Shown piece by piece: positions 1-8,343 of a stretch of DNA of 64,000 nt (position 1 is the first letter of the stretch; the number at the start of each line of letters is the position of its first letter). Origin of the DNA: Pycnococcus provasolii (taxonomy: Eukaryota > Chlorophyta > Pseudoscourfieldiophyceae > Pseudoscourfieldiales > Pycnococcaceae); contig OW568895.1 in assembly GCA_938743325.2 (NCBI GenBank), positions 312,501-376,500 on the forward strand, read 5' to 3'. The notes under the pieces are model-generated. The model saw nothing but the letters and a program-made list of their open reading frames with translations, was not told where the DNA came from and searched no databases. The position numbers and the translations under genes are program-made.

Positions 1-202
1 CGATGAGCAGGTCAACTTCCTGCGGCGCGGTGCTGAGGTCGCCGCCGTTGACATCGGCCCCGAGGTCGAGGGGTCCCTCCGCGGCGTTCCCACTCGCGTT
101 GATGTCGTCCGCGCCGATCGTGGCTGTGACTTTGTTGAGCGCGGCCCACTCGGGCTCGGCGCGTCCGACGCCGGCGGGCGACGCGAATGGTCCGGCCGGC
201 AT
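1..202 (-). CDS. Hypothetical protein, N-terminal part only (runs off left edge)
   Basis: An open minus-strand frame starts with ATG at 202 and stays open to the first base of the window, about 67 codons, so only the amino terminus is present. Codon use is strongly coding-like: most third positions are C or G (GCC, GAC, ATC, AAC, CTC, GGC), and the composition is balanced, with Asp/Gly/Ala-rich segments such as GADVNGGDL. The overlapping frames in the same stretch are Arg-rich, as expected for shadows. No family is recognised and nothing can be said of function. The 785 bp to the next gene, which is divergent, would hold both promoters. Confidence 0.5.
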   Translation of the reverse strand, partial: MPAGPFASPAGVGRAEPEWAALNKVTATIGADDINASGNAAEGPLDLGADVNGGDLSTAPQEVDLLI

Positions 203-986
203 ACAGAATAAAGCCCTTTAAACGAAACCTTAACCTGAAATGAGCACAACGCAAGAGTGCAAGAGCGGATGACAATAAAATGGCGCAAGATCGCGAGCCT
301 TAACAGAACAGGGGGGTTGCGGGGGGGTCACCTGGGGGCGCGGCAAGGGATTCCAGAACCCTTTCAAGTGAGCGCTCTCCGATATTCCGATGACGACGAC
401 AGGAAGACGTCGACGGCGGCAACCCATCTGGATCCTTTCACTCGACGGAATCTTACCAATGTTTACGTGGTGCAGCCAGTTCCTGTATGTACATACCGCC
501 TGTACGACTGTACGTACAGTAGTACTACCTAGTCTAAGCTTACCGCAATATCAGCGGCGCGCGATTAAACCTAAAACCTTTATGGTAGCCTTCACGCAAA
601 TCATGACATCAAGCTGCAAGAGGTCATCGCGGCTACTCGTCTATGAAGAAAGGCTGCAATTAGGTAACTTACCTTAGTTCTTTCATCTTTGCTGTGCCAA
701 ACCTCGTTTTTTTACCAGTCAACAGTTGATCATCAGCTGGTACTTACGGCTGTACGGGGTTTGCCTCCAATAAGCTCGGTCTCAAGTAGACTGGTAAACC
801 TTGACGGACAACGTCGTTGAGAATCGAGACGGTATCCCAAGAGCGGCGGAACGTGCCGGACGCACTTCCGCATTCCAGAACTGTCCCAACCAACGCCCTC
901 TCTGCCGTCTCGCGTATCTCTACAACGCCGAGCGAGAAGAGAACGTAAAACTCATGCGCAACAACTGATGTCCACACGTGCTAACC
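203..986. other. Intergenic, divergent promoter region
   Basis: This lies between the divergent edge gene and the TIR gene. I see no convincing gene. It contains a small inverted cluster of TGTAC/GTACA steps at about 486-527 (TGTACATAC, TGTACGACTGTACGTACAGTAGTAC). Open frames here have no coding-like codon use. Confidence 0.4.
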
Positions 987-2606
987 ATGTCGTGTTGTAA
1001 CTGCTCACTGAAGTGCTGGGACCCATTCTTTGATCCGTGTGGCTGCGAGATATTTGGTTGGAGTCCAAAAGATGCTATTGAGACCTATATCTATACGAAT
1101 AGAGTGAAAAAGGTGCTGGAACAACTTGCCAGCCATGGCACGCTTGACGCCGAGGTGGCAAGAAAGTCCATGGGGTTGTTGAGTTACGATTATGCTGGGT
1201 ATTATGGACTGATGCACGCTTTTGACAACAATGGTGTGGAGTTAGTGGTTGCGGCCTTGCGAGCGCATCCGAAAGATACCGAAGTGCAGAAACAGGGAGC
1301 AAAAGCACTTAGTGAACTGGAATCCTTTATTCCAGACTTTCGAGGAAAAAAGGATGTTGTTCTAAAACGCATCATGGAAAGCGACGGCTTGGAGTGCATC
1401 GTTGCGGTCATGCGTGCACACCCGAACTCAACTGATTTGCAACAAGAGTTGTCAAAACTCTTGGACAGGCTTCTTGGGGAGGTGTTGAGATTAGAAAAGG
1501 AAACAAAATTCGATACCGTGAATCGCTTGGGCGAGTGTGGTGCCATTGACGCATTCACAACACTGTTACGAGCCTTTCTGCAAAAGACCAGCTCGCAAGA
1601 AGAGGAATTAAAGCGTACAGATAAACCAGAACCAATACTGCGTGACCTTGTAGTAAATGACACGCGGCTGCGCACACGGAAAGTTTTCCGTCAGTTCGGC
1701 GAAGGGTTTAAAAACTATGACAGTGAGAACCACTTTGAAACCGTTAAAAACGTCTTATATAAGCTGCTGGGAACACCAGAAAATCGTAAGCGTTTTGATG
1801 AGGAGTGCGAGGGAACAGAGCTCGTCGTTACGATGATGCGCACATTTAAGGACGACGGGAAAGTTTACTGCTTGTGCATAGACCTGCTGGAACTTATCAT
1901 TCGCGAATTTATTACGGAAGACGAGAAGCAGCGCGCAATTTCACTAGGAGTGATAGGCATTGCCCAAACTGCACTGGATATGCTTCCATTGAGAAAGTTT
2001 TGGGAAGTTTGCGACGGCAATGAAACAACTAGCTTAGAAAAGAATGCAAAAATGATTTTAGGCCATCTCGGAAATCCTGCCGTTCCTGCGTCGACCGCTG
2101 TTGACCTGCCTGGTGCCATATCTGAGGAGGGTGAACCCCACAACGCGCCGGGCTCATGGGACTATTTTATCTCGCACTACCAGAAGGAGGCCGAAGCCAT
2201 CGCGGTGGACTTGTTTGCTAGCCTTAAGGATCAGGGCAAGCGGTGTTGGCTTGATGTCAAGATGGATGCGCGCGGTGAAGCGGCGATGGAAGAAGGCGTG
2301 CGGAACAGTGCAACGTTCATTGCAGTCATAAGCGAACATTACTTCAGCCGACCTTTTTGCTTGAAAGAGCTTGACTGGGCAGTGGACGCGGGAGTGCCCG
2401 TTCAACCGGTGGTCGCCGTCGACCTTAAGAAGGAAATTGGCGCGCTTCTTGGCAACGATGCGAAGGAGAGCATCACACCGTGCCCTGAACGGTTCCGCGA
2501 GATCGGCTCAACGGACTTCATCACGCTGGACCGCTCGGATAGGGACTACTGGGACGTCGGCGTGAAGAAGATCCTCAAAGCGAAACCACTCGCCATAAAG
2601 GTTTAG
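987..2606 (+). CDS. ARM-like repeat / TIR domain protein, SARM1-like putative NADase
   Basis: The product is 539 residues. The first 20 residues carry six cysteines (3, 4, 6, 10, 18, 20), a possible S-acylation site. Residues about 30-370 are helical repeats of armadillo type, with recurring pieces such as GVELVVAALRAHP and GLECIVAVMRAHP. Residues about 389-535 form a TIR domain: WDYFISHYQKEAEAIAVDLF, then CWLDVKMDARG, SATFIAVISEHYFSRPFCLKEL and VPVQPVVAVD. Glu461 in CLKEL falls where TIR NADases (SARM1, plant TIRs) have the catalytic glutamate. Metazoan SARM1 is ARM-SAM-SAM-TIR; no SAM is visible here. NAD+ cleavage is inferred from the family. ATG 987 is the first in frame; the frame is open slightly upstream but without ATG. 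A TGTAA signal follows at 2624. The ARM half looks less GC-rich than the TIR half and the neighbouring genes. Confidence 0.8.
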   Translation: MSCCNCSLKCWDPFFDPCGCEIFGWSPKDAIETYIYTNRVKKVLEQLASHGTLDAEVARKSMGLLSYDYAGYYGLMHAFDNNGVELVVAALRAHPKDTEVQKQGAKALSELESFIPDFRGKKDVVLKRIMESDGLECIVAVMRAHPNSTDLQQELSKLLDRLLGEVLRLEKETKFDTVNRLGECGAIDAFTTLLRAFLQKTSSQEEELKRTDKPEPILRDLVVNDTRLRTRKVFRQFGEGFKNYDSENHFETVKNVLYKLLGTPENRKRFDEECEGTELVVTMMRTFKDDGKVYCLCIDLLELIIREFITEDEKQRAISLGVIGIAQTALDMLPLRKFWEVCDGNETTSLEKNAKMILGHLGNPAVPASTAVDLPGAISEEGEPHNAPGSWDYFISHYQKEAEAIAVDLFASLKDQGKRCWLDVKMDARGEAAMEEGVRNSATFIAVISEHYFSRPFCLKELDWAVDAGVPVQPVVAVDLKKEIGALLGNDAKESITPCPERFREIGSTDFITLDRSDRDYWDVGVKKILKAKPLAIKV

Positions 2607-2972
2607 CCAGAAGGCGACAAAAGTGTAACACGGTCTAGGTCAGGTGTTTAGGTCCACAGTCTGAAAGGAAGTTCAAGCAAATGATGAAAGACACGCACGA
2701 GATAGGGGATATTGAGCGCTTTGGCGAAAATCGGGATGAACCCGACCTACGAGGCCGACCTGAGGGAAGTTACACGCGCTCATCTGGTCGGTTTTTGCTC
2801 CTTTTATCCACACGCGCCCCCTCGCCGCCTTGCCTAAAGGTTACCTTTAATTCGTCCCTCTCCCAAAGCACGCACGCACGCGCGAACGAACGAACGCGCG
2901 CGCGCACACCATCAGCCATCAGCCCATCGTGAGTTGTCCTGCTTTGCCTTGTCTTGTCCCGAGTCGCAGCCG
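2607..2972. other. Convergent intergenic region with simple repeats
   Basis: This is the shared 3' flank of the TIR gene (+) and an unknown gene (-). TGTAA at 2624-2628 is a plausible poly(A) signal. An alternating purine-pyrimidine stretch (ACGCACGC, GAACGAACG, GCGCGCGC) lies at about 2868-2910. No gene seen. Confidence 0.4.
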
Positions 2973-3845
2973 CTAGTCCTCCGCGAGAGTCTCGTACCTC
3001 GCGCCCTTCGCAGGACGGCCCTTCGTCTCCTTCGGTGTCACACTGCGACGAACGCCGTCGCTGTGCTTGCTGCCAGGAGTCACGGCAGCCGCGTCGAGCG
3101 AAAGTAAAGGTTGAGCGAACGTACGCTCAGGCGCGACAGGCGGCGTCTCGACCGCTGCCACCGACGGATACGTACGAGGGGCAGGCGTGAACGGAGGCGA
3201 CGCCGCTATCGGCTGCACCAACGTTTCGACGGCCGCCTCGACGGTGGCGGCCGCCTCCGCGCGTTTGCGGCGCCGGAACGAACCGGACGGCGGCGGCGGC
3301 GGCGGCGGCGGTGCGGTCACCGGCACTCCGAGCGGCGACTGGTAAACACCATCTGCGGTTGGCGTGGTGCCAACCTGCTGCTGATGTTGCGTAGTCGTTG
3401 TATTGAGCGCCGTCTGCACAGCCATGACACCGCGCAAGAACATCTGTCGACTGCTTTCGTAGCTTCTCACCACTTCGATCCCACGCGTAAAGCTGTTGAC
3501 GAGGTCAGTGGGGCTAGGGTACGGCTTGCGTTCTCGCGTAGCCTCCATGACGGTCGAAACGCACTCCGATGTCGCGACTGCGATGGACGCGAGCAGGCGC
3601 AACCTGGTCAAGTACTCCTCCACCGTCTCAAAGTGCGCGGGCGCGGTCGTCTCTGCGGCGTACGTGTTGGCCGCGTGTGCGAAAGCTTGGTGAGGCAGGT
3701 GCGGCGAGTGCACAGGCTCAGCGGCGCCACCCGCACCAGCAGGCGCGAAGCTCCGACGCACGGGACTACCCGCCACCGCACTCCCCAAGGCACCCGGCAA
3801 GGGCAAGTTGGAGTGGCTCACACCAGAAGCGCTGAGTCGACGCAT
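2973..3845 (-). CDS. Hypothetical protein, Ala/Pro-rich with a helical middle
   Basis: The product is 290 residues if it starts at the ATG at 3845. The frame is open further upstream, but that part is AT-rich simple sequence (LFLFLF, DIDIDI), so I treat it as leader. Residues about 55-150 are plausibly helical (FETVEEYLTRLRLLASIAVATSECVSTVMEATRE). A poly-Pro run (PPPPPPPP) lies near residue 195 and is followed by a basic cluster, RRRKR, a possible nuclear signal. The rest is Ala/Pro/Thr-rich and probably disordered. No family is recognised. It lies on the same strand as the TSNAXIP1-like gene that starts at 5469, 493 bp from that gene's stop. Confidence 0.6.
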   Translation of the reverse strand: MRRLSASGVSHSNLPLPGALGSAVAGSPVRRSFAPAGAGGAAEPVHSPHLPHQAFAHAANTYAAETTAPAHFETVEEYLTRLRLLASIAVATSECVSTVMEATRERKPYPSPTDLVNSFTRGIEVVRSYESSRQMFLRGVMAVQTALNTTTTQHQQQVGTTPTADGVYQSPLGVPVTAPPPPPPPPSGSFRRRKRAEAAATVEAAVETLVQPIAASPPFTPAPRTYPSVAAVETPPVAPERTFAQPLLSLDAAAVTPGSKHSDGVRRSVTPKETKGRPAKGARYETLAED

Positions 3846-4338
3846 ATATATATCTATATCTATATCTAGAAACAGACAGACGCGCGTAAACAAAAACAAA
3901 AACAAAAGCAAAAACAAAAATAAAAGCAGAAACTGTGTTCCAAATAGTCAAGGAGGAAAGGTTTGAAAGGAGGAAAGGACAGCTGGCTGGCTGAAAGAAC
4001 ACGGGGGGGAGGGAGGGTGTCTTCGAACACGAGTGCTCCAAACGGGACAGCTGGAGGGAGCTCCGAGCAATATGGGAAGGGAATCCGGATATCCAGTTGC
4101 AGTTGCAGCTGTGGAATCCTTCCAGTGAGTGCAAGCATGCAAGCAAGCAAGCAAGCGCGGGAAAACCAACTGTTGCTTTCGTGTACAGTATGTACTGTGC
4201 ATGCATATGGCATCGCACTGCATACTAGTAGCATGCACATATTGATTGCATGGGACAACGTTGAGTTGTCTTGTTGTCAAAGGTAGTTCAAGTGACAGCA
4301 TCGATGGCGGGATGTGTCTCGTCAGAGACTGCTTGACT
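3846..4338. other. Intergenic spacer with A-rich and AGCA repeats
   Basis: Next to the start of the minus-strand gene lies ATATATATATCTATATCTATATCTAG (3843-3868), then (AAACAA)-type A-rich repeats at about 3888-3930. GCAAGCAAGCAAGCAAGC lies at about 4136-4158, and a palindromic ATGCATATGCA cluster at about 4199-4235. No coding frame is convincing. Confidence 0.4.
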
Positions 4339-5469
4339 TCAAGCCTCCTCGTCCCCGGCGCCGCCGTTTGCGCCGCTCGACGCTTTCGTGAGCACGCTAG
4401 AGTCAACTGGGCCCATCGTCACGCCAGACACCGTCTCCGCGATCGCCTTCTCAGCCCAAGTGCTCTCCTCGAGCATCGTGCGCTTCATCTCCTCGCAACG
4501 CTCGCGGTAGTCGTTCACCTCAACGGACAGCTCCTCTATGTGCGTCTCCGCACGCAGCGCGCGACTCTCAGCCTCCACCGCACGCGCCTCCAACGATGCT
4601 GCACGCTCCTGCGCCTCCATGAGTCGCGCGTGCAGCTCCGCACGCTGCTCCGCCGCGGCGCTCGCCGCGTCCGCACGCGCCTCTTCCACCTTTCGGGCGG
4701 CGCGCTGCTCGAGTGCTGCGAGCTCCGCGCGCATGTGAATGTTCTCGTGCTCAGACCGAAGTGCGGCATCGAGCGCACGGTCGTACTCACCCTTCACCTT
4801 CATCAGAAGCGGCCGATACGTCGTGAAGCTCTGGATGAACGCCTCGAGCACGTGTCTATGTGCGTCCAGCCTCATGTTCGCCGCGCCTCGGTTTCCTCCC
4901 GTGTACTGGTCGCCACCCGAGCGGTTCGCGGGGCTGGCGAGCTTTTCGCTGACGCGCAGACGTTCTTGCAGCAGCGTCTCGAGCCTTGTGAGAAGGCGAG
5001 GTTTTCGCGTCTCACCTCCGCCGCTCCTTGGGAACACCTCGTAGAACCCAGTTTCCTTTTGTGATTTGGCGCCCACACCCGCAGCCATCGGCGCGGGTGC
5101 GTGCGGCCTGAGTCCCTCGAGCCCGCCACTTCGTCGGAAGAGGTCGGGAAGCGCCGCCTGGTATGCCGCCGCAGAAGCCGCCATGGCGTGGTCTGCAGAC
5201 CTGTGTACGTCGTCACGTGCGGAGTCTCGTCGTGTTCGCGTCGGGCTAACGTTCGACGGCAGCGGCGCGGGAACGTAAGGCTTTCGTGTCGGACTTGTTG
5301 TTGAGGTTTGCAGAGGCGGCGGTGGTGTTTTTGCAGCCCCGATGCCAACCATGGGCTTGACGGTTGCGTGCGGCCCTCCTGCGAATGATTCTCCGAGTCC
5401 AATGGGCGGCGTTGATGGCAAGACGGCGGTTCGCTGCATACCGTCTGCGGAAGCTGGAGGGGACGCCAT
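4339..5469 (-). CDS. TSNAXIP1-like (translin-associated factor X-interacting) coiled-coil protein
   Basis: The product is 376 residues from ATG 5469. The open frame extends upstream without an ATG, through a 9-bp tandem repeat. Residues 1-145 are low-complexity and Pro/Ser/Ala-rich. Residues about 150-235 resemble the TSNAXIP1 N-terminal domain: RLLTRLETLLQERLRVSEK, a spacer, then LDAHRHVLEAFIQSFTTYRPLLMKVKGEYD. The last piece matches the family pattern of a Phe, TYxPLL and KxEYD. Residues about 235-350 are a long Ala/Glu/Arg coiled coil. Members of the family occur in flagellate lineages and are linked to axonemes and testis; a ciliary role here is inferred. The gene is divergent from adenylate kinase across 977 bp. 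Confidence 0.65.
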   Translation of the reverse strand: MASPPASADGMQRTAVLPSTPPIGLGESFAGGPHATVKPMVGIGAAKTPPPPLQTSTTSPTRKPYVPAPLPSNVSPTRTRRDSARDDVHRSADHAMAASAAAYQAALPDLFRRSGGLEGLRPHAPAPMAAGVGAKSQKETGFYEVFPRSGGGETRKPRLLTRLETLLQERLRVSEKLASPANRSGGDQYTGGNRGAANMRLDAHRHVLEAFIQSFTTYRPLLMKVKGEYDRALDAALRSEHENIHMRAELAALEQRAARKVEEARADAASAAAEQRAELHARLMEAQERAASLEARAVEAESRALRAETHIEELSVEVNDYRERCEEMKRTMLEESTWAEKAIAETVSGVTMGPVDSSVLTKASSGANGGAGDEEA

Positions 5470-5610
5470 TTCTCCAAATGTTCTTACCTTCTTAAGGTTA
5501 GAATGAGAATCATTCACTGGACGCTCTTGAGGAACGTTCGTTCCCAAGGCGTATTCCAGTACCAACCTAGGAAGGAAGGGCACCGAGGGCACGTTGGGGG
5601 GGGCCGGCCC

Positions 5611-5646
5611 ACCCACTCCACCCACTCCACCCACTCCACCCACTCC
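5611..5646 (+). repeat. 9-bp tandem repeat (ACCCACTCC)x4
   Basis: Four head-to-tail copies of ACCCACTCC lie just upstream of the TSNAXIP1-like gene. Confidence 0.8.
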
Positions 5647-6294
5647 AGCCAGCCAGAAGGCCAGCACCCACCCACCGGCCGGCTGGCTGGCTTTGATGGA
5701 ACTCCTCCCGACTCCCAGTTCACGAACGACGCCCGGAGAGTAGAAACCACTAAACCTTTACCCGAGTACATAGAGGTCGAAGAAAGCGGCAGGCAGAAAG
5801 AGACACAGACAGGAAATGATCAAAAGGCCGATCAAGTTGTACCCTCTCCGTAGTACTACATACTGATGAAAATGCAATTGTCCAAAAGCTCGGCCGTGAT
5901 GGCAATTGGCAACGTGCTTGCCATCGCTCCGATTAACTGGGGATGGTAACCGTACCACCACTGGGTTATTATGCGAGTGGTTGCGAGGCATGATTGCGAG
6001 CCGTGGGCGGGTTATTACATAGGCCGACTGTACGATAGAGCTGTAGAGTGTAACCATAGGCGAATGGTTTGGGAACGGGACCCCCACCTGGTGGGCAGGG
6101 GTTGCCTGATGTGAGTTTCGCCCTTCCTGCCTGCAAGAAACTGATTGCACCTGATGAGTGAGGAAGCCTTGCAAGCAAGCACCTTAAGGGCAAGAACACT
6201 GCGAGAACAAGAGCAAGAGGCAAGAACAAGCAGCAAGAACAAGCAGCAAGAACAAGAAGCAAGAACAGCCCACCAGGACAACGAAGTTCGGGTT

Positions 6295-6333
6295 TTGGGT
6301 TAGGGCTAGGGTTAAGGTTAGGGTTAGGGTTAC
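6295..6333 (+). repeat. Interstitial telomere-like TTAGGG tract (degenerate)
   Basis: Units of GGGTTA with variants (GGGCTA, GGGTTAA) stand about 120 bp upstream of the adenylate kinase start. Confidence 0.75.
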
Positions 6334-6446
6334 TGTTCGGGTGATTTGGTTCTCCTCCCTTTTGGATCTCTTGCCCGGTAATAATCTATCCCCAAACAAC
6401 CCTAGGGTAGTGACCATAGTCTACTTGCTCCGTCTTGCTGCGAATC

Positions 6447-7272
6447 ATGCCGTCTACGTTGGACCTCACGGACGTCCCGTACGGCTTGCTGGTCGGCGAG
6501 CTGCAGCGTCGCCTCGAGTGCGCGACCAAACCGGAACGACGTGTTGTGCTTCTCGGACCGCCTGGTACGTTATTCAGTATTTACATTTTACTTGCTACTG
6601 TTATATGATATCGATATCACTCACCCCATATTGTTTTCGTTCATTTTTCATTCAGGATGCGGAAAGGGTACGCAGTCGCCAGCGTTGAAGCGCGACTTCT
6701 GCCTCTGCCACCTCGCGACGGGTGACATGCTGCGCGCCGCTGTTGGCGCAGGAACGCCCAACGGACTCCGCGCCAAGGCGGCGATGGAAAGCGGGGCGCT
6801 CGTTACCGATGACATTGTCATTGGCATCATCGAGGAAGCGACCAAAAAACCCGAGTGCCGAAACGGTTTCATCCTCGACGGCTTCCCGCGAAACGTCACG
6901 CAGGCACAGGCACTCGACCAGATGCTCGCCTCCAAGGGTGTCGCCATCGACAAGGTGCTCAACTTCGAAGTGCCAGACAGCCTGCTCGTCGAACGTGTCA
7001 CCGGACGGCTCGTACACCCAGCCTCAGGACGCTCGTACCACGAGAAGTTTGCGCCACCCAAGGTCTCGATGACGGACGACGTGACTGGTGAGCCGCTCAT
7101 TCGAAGGAAAGACGACAACGCAGACACGCTCAAGGCGCGACTTAGCACCTTCCACAGCCAGACGGCACCCGTCATCGACTACTATAAGAAGCAGGGCGCG
7201 CTCGTGAACATCAAGGCGGACAACCCGTTCGACAAGGTGAAGACTGCCATCTTCGGCGCGCTCAACAAGTGA
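6447..7272 (+). CDS. ADK: Adenylate kinase, two exons (6447-6564, 6656-7272)
   Basis: The enzyme interconverts 2 ADP with ATP and AMP. Joining 6447-6564 to 6656-7272 gives 244 residues. The intron (6565-6655, 91 bp) starts GTACGT, ends TTCATTCAG, and interrupts the glycine codon of the P-loop, restoring GPPGCGKGTQ. Other signatures follow: [12 protein letters not shown] (NMP-binding), [36 protein letters not shown] and [15 protein letters not shown] (the LID), and YYKKQGAL. The long LID lacks the zinc-binding cysteines of some bacterial enzymes, as in mitochondrial/plant AK2-type kinases. ATG 6447 is the natural start. No strong targeting peptide is seen; cytosolic or mitochondrial location is open. 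Confidence 0.95.
6565..6655 (+). other. Spliceosomal intron of adenylate kinase
   Basis: This 91-bp intron is AT-rich compared with its exons, with donor G|GTACGT and acceptor TTCATTCAG|GA. Removal restores the invariant P-loop, which makes this the best-supported intron in the window together with that of the giant gene. Confidence 0.92.
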
Positions 7273-7356
7273 GCTAAGATTGCTCATTCAGTAATGGGTA
7301 TTTACATAATATCACATCATATCGTCTTGTCGAGTCGCTGGTCTTGTCATCCACAT

Positions 7357-8343
7357 TTATGGACGCGAGAGCGGAAGGAAAGGTAGCGCGACGACGTCCT
7401 TCGCGCGAATCGTCTCGTAGACAAGTATCGCGTTGCGAGCGTCGTTCGCCTTGACGCGCTCGTCGATTTCTTCCACGCTCCTCTTGACGGGATTGTTGCT
7501 TTTGGGGCCCCACGCCGCGAGATGGCGCTTGCGCACACGGCGCATGCAGCCATCGACGTCGGCGTCGATGAAAAACTTGTGCTGCATGCATTTCGAAGCG
7601 CGTTGCCACGCCGGCGAAACGCGCACGTCGACGGCACACCCGACGCCGTCGTCGCCGCCCTCGAATTCCTGCTCCCCAGCGCTCGTGCGCGCGTCGTCGG
7701 TGAGGTAGAGGTACAAACCTTCGACGATGACGACTGGCGCCGAGCTTGGGACGAGGACGTCGTCGTCAACAGGGTCTCCCACGCCGTGGTCAAAGCTTGG
7801 TAGTCGAACATCCTCCTTCTCGTAGGCGCTCGCCAAACGCTCGACGCCGTCAGCAAATCTGTCGGCGTCGAAGGTCCAGTGAGCACCCCTTCTCGCTTTT
7901 GCGAGAGTGGCATTTTCCATGCGGTTCAAGTCGGCGCGGCGTGTGTGATATCCGTCCATGGGTACGACGACGCAAGCGTTTCTGCTGTTGAGCGCCTCGT
8001 TGACGCGCTCGCGGAGGTGTCTCGCCATCGTAGATTTCCCCGATCCCGGTGCGCCGGCAACACCCGCAATGATGCGCGTATTGGAAAGTTTGTGCGACGT
8101 CGCGAGCACGTCAGCGAGTCTGAGCACGAGTTCATCTGCGGTCTGTACGTCTGCCCATCTATTACTGTCTGTCCCGCTAATCTGCTGATTCGAACAACAA
8201 CACTGGGACACCTTAACGCGTCCCACAACCTGGGGACACCTTAAGGCGTCCCGAGCACTACCTGCACTCCTCCTGCGAGTGGTATCCTGAGCTTGTCTTG
8301 CTGGTATGTTGCACGGAACACCTTTGAAACCTGTAAGAAACAT
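7357..8343 (-). CDS. P-loop kinase of the uridine kinase/phosphoribulokinase (YFH7/YggC-like) family
   Basis: The product is 328 residues from ATG 8343. The Walker A motif AGAPGSGKST lies at about residues 96-105. PMDGYHTRRADL and RRGAHWTFDADRF follow, matching the (M)DGxH...RxGAPxTFD pattern of uridine-kinase/PRK-fold proteins such as YFH7, YggC and D-glycerate 3-kinase relatives. APVVIVEGLYLYL is the Walker B-like strand. The C-terminal KRHLAAWG..N..EEIDERVKANDARNAILV resembles the lid and base-contact segment of that group. The substrate is unknown. The start is doubtful: the first 65 codons cover two near-palindromic 20-mers (8205-8252) and look non-coding, so the real start may be in an upstream exon. 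Its 3' end faces adenylate kinase 85 bp away. Confidence 0.8.
   Translation of the reverse strand: MFLTGFKGVPCNIPARQAQDTTRRRSAGSARDALRCPQVVGRVKVSQCCCSNQQISGTDSNRWADVQTADELVLRLADVLATSHKLSNTRIIAGVAGAPGSGKSTMARHLRERVNEALNSRNACVVVPMDGYHTRRADLNRMENATLAKARRGAHWTFDADRFADGVERLASAYEKEDVRLPSFDHGVGDPVDDDVLVPSSAPVVIVEGLYLYLTDDARTSAGEQEFEGGDDGVGCAVDVRVSPAWQRASKCMQHKFFIDADVDGCMRRVRKRHLAAWGPKSNNPVKRSVEEIDERVKANDARNAILVYETIRAKDVVALPFLPLSRP
8205..8252. repeat. Two direct copies of a near-palindromic 20-mer
   Basis: GGGACACCTTAACGCGTCCC (8205-8224) and GGGACACCTTAAGGCGTCCC (8233-8252) are 28 bp apart. Each arm nearly matches its reverse complement. They lie in the presumed 5' end of the P-loop kinase frame, possibly leader or promoter rather than coding sequence. 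Confidence 0.7.

Larger units (their letters stand above)
5470..6446. promoter_or_regulatory. Divergent intergenic region with tandem repeats and a telomere-like tract
   Basis: This is the shared upstream region of the TSNAXIP1-like gene (-) and adenylate kinase (+). It contains four copies of the 9-mer ACCCACTCC at about 5611-5646, AAGAACAAGCAGC-type repeats at about 6195-6268, and a degenerate TTAGGG tract at 6295-6333. No TATA box or other defined element can be assigned with confidence. Confidence 0.4.

Noticed and set aside
257-677. Plus-strand frames upstream of the TIR gene
   Set aside because: Low-quality composition, no domain; treated as intergenic.
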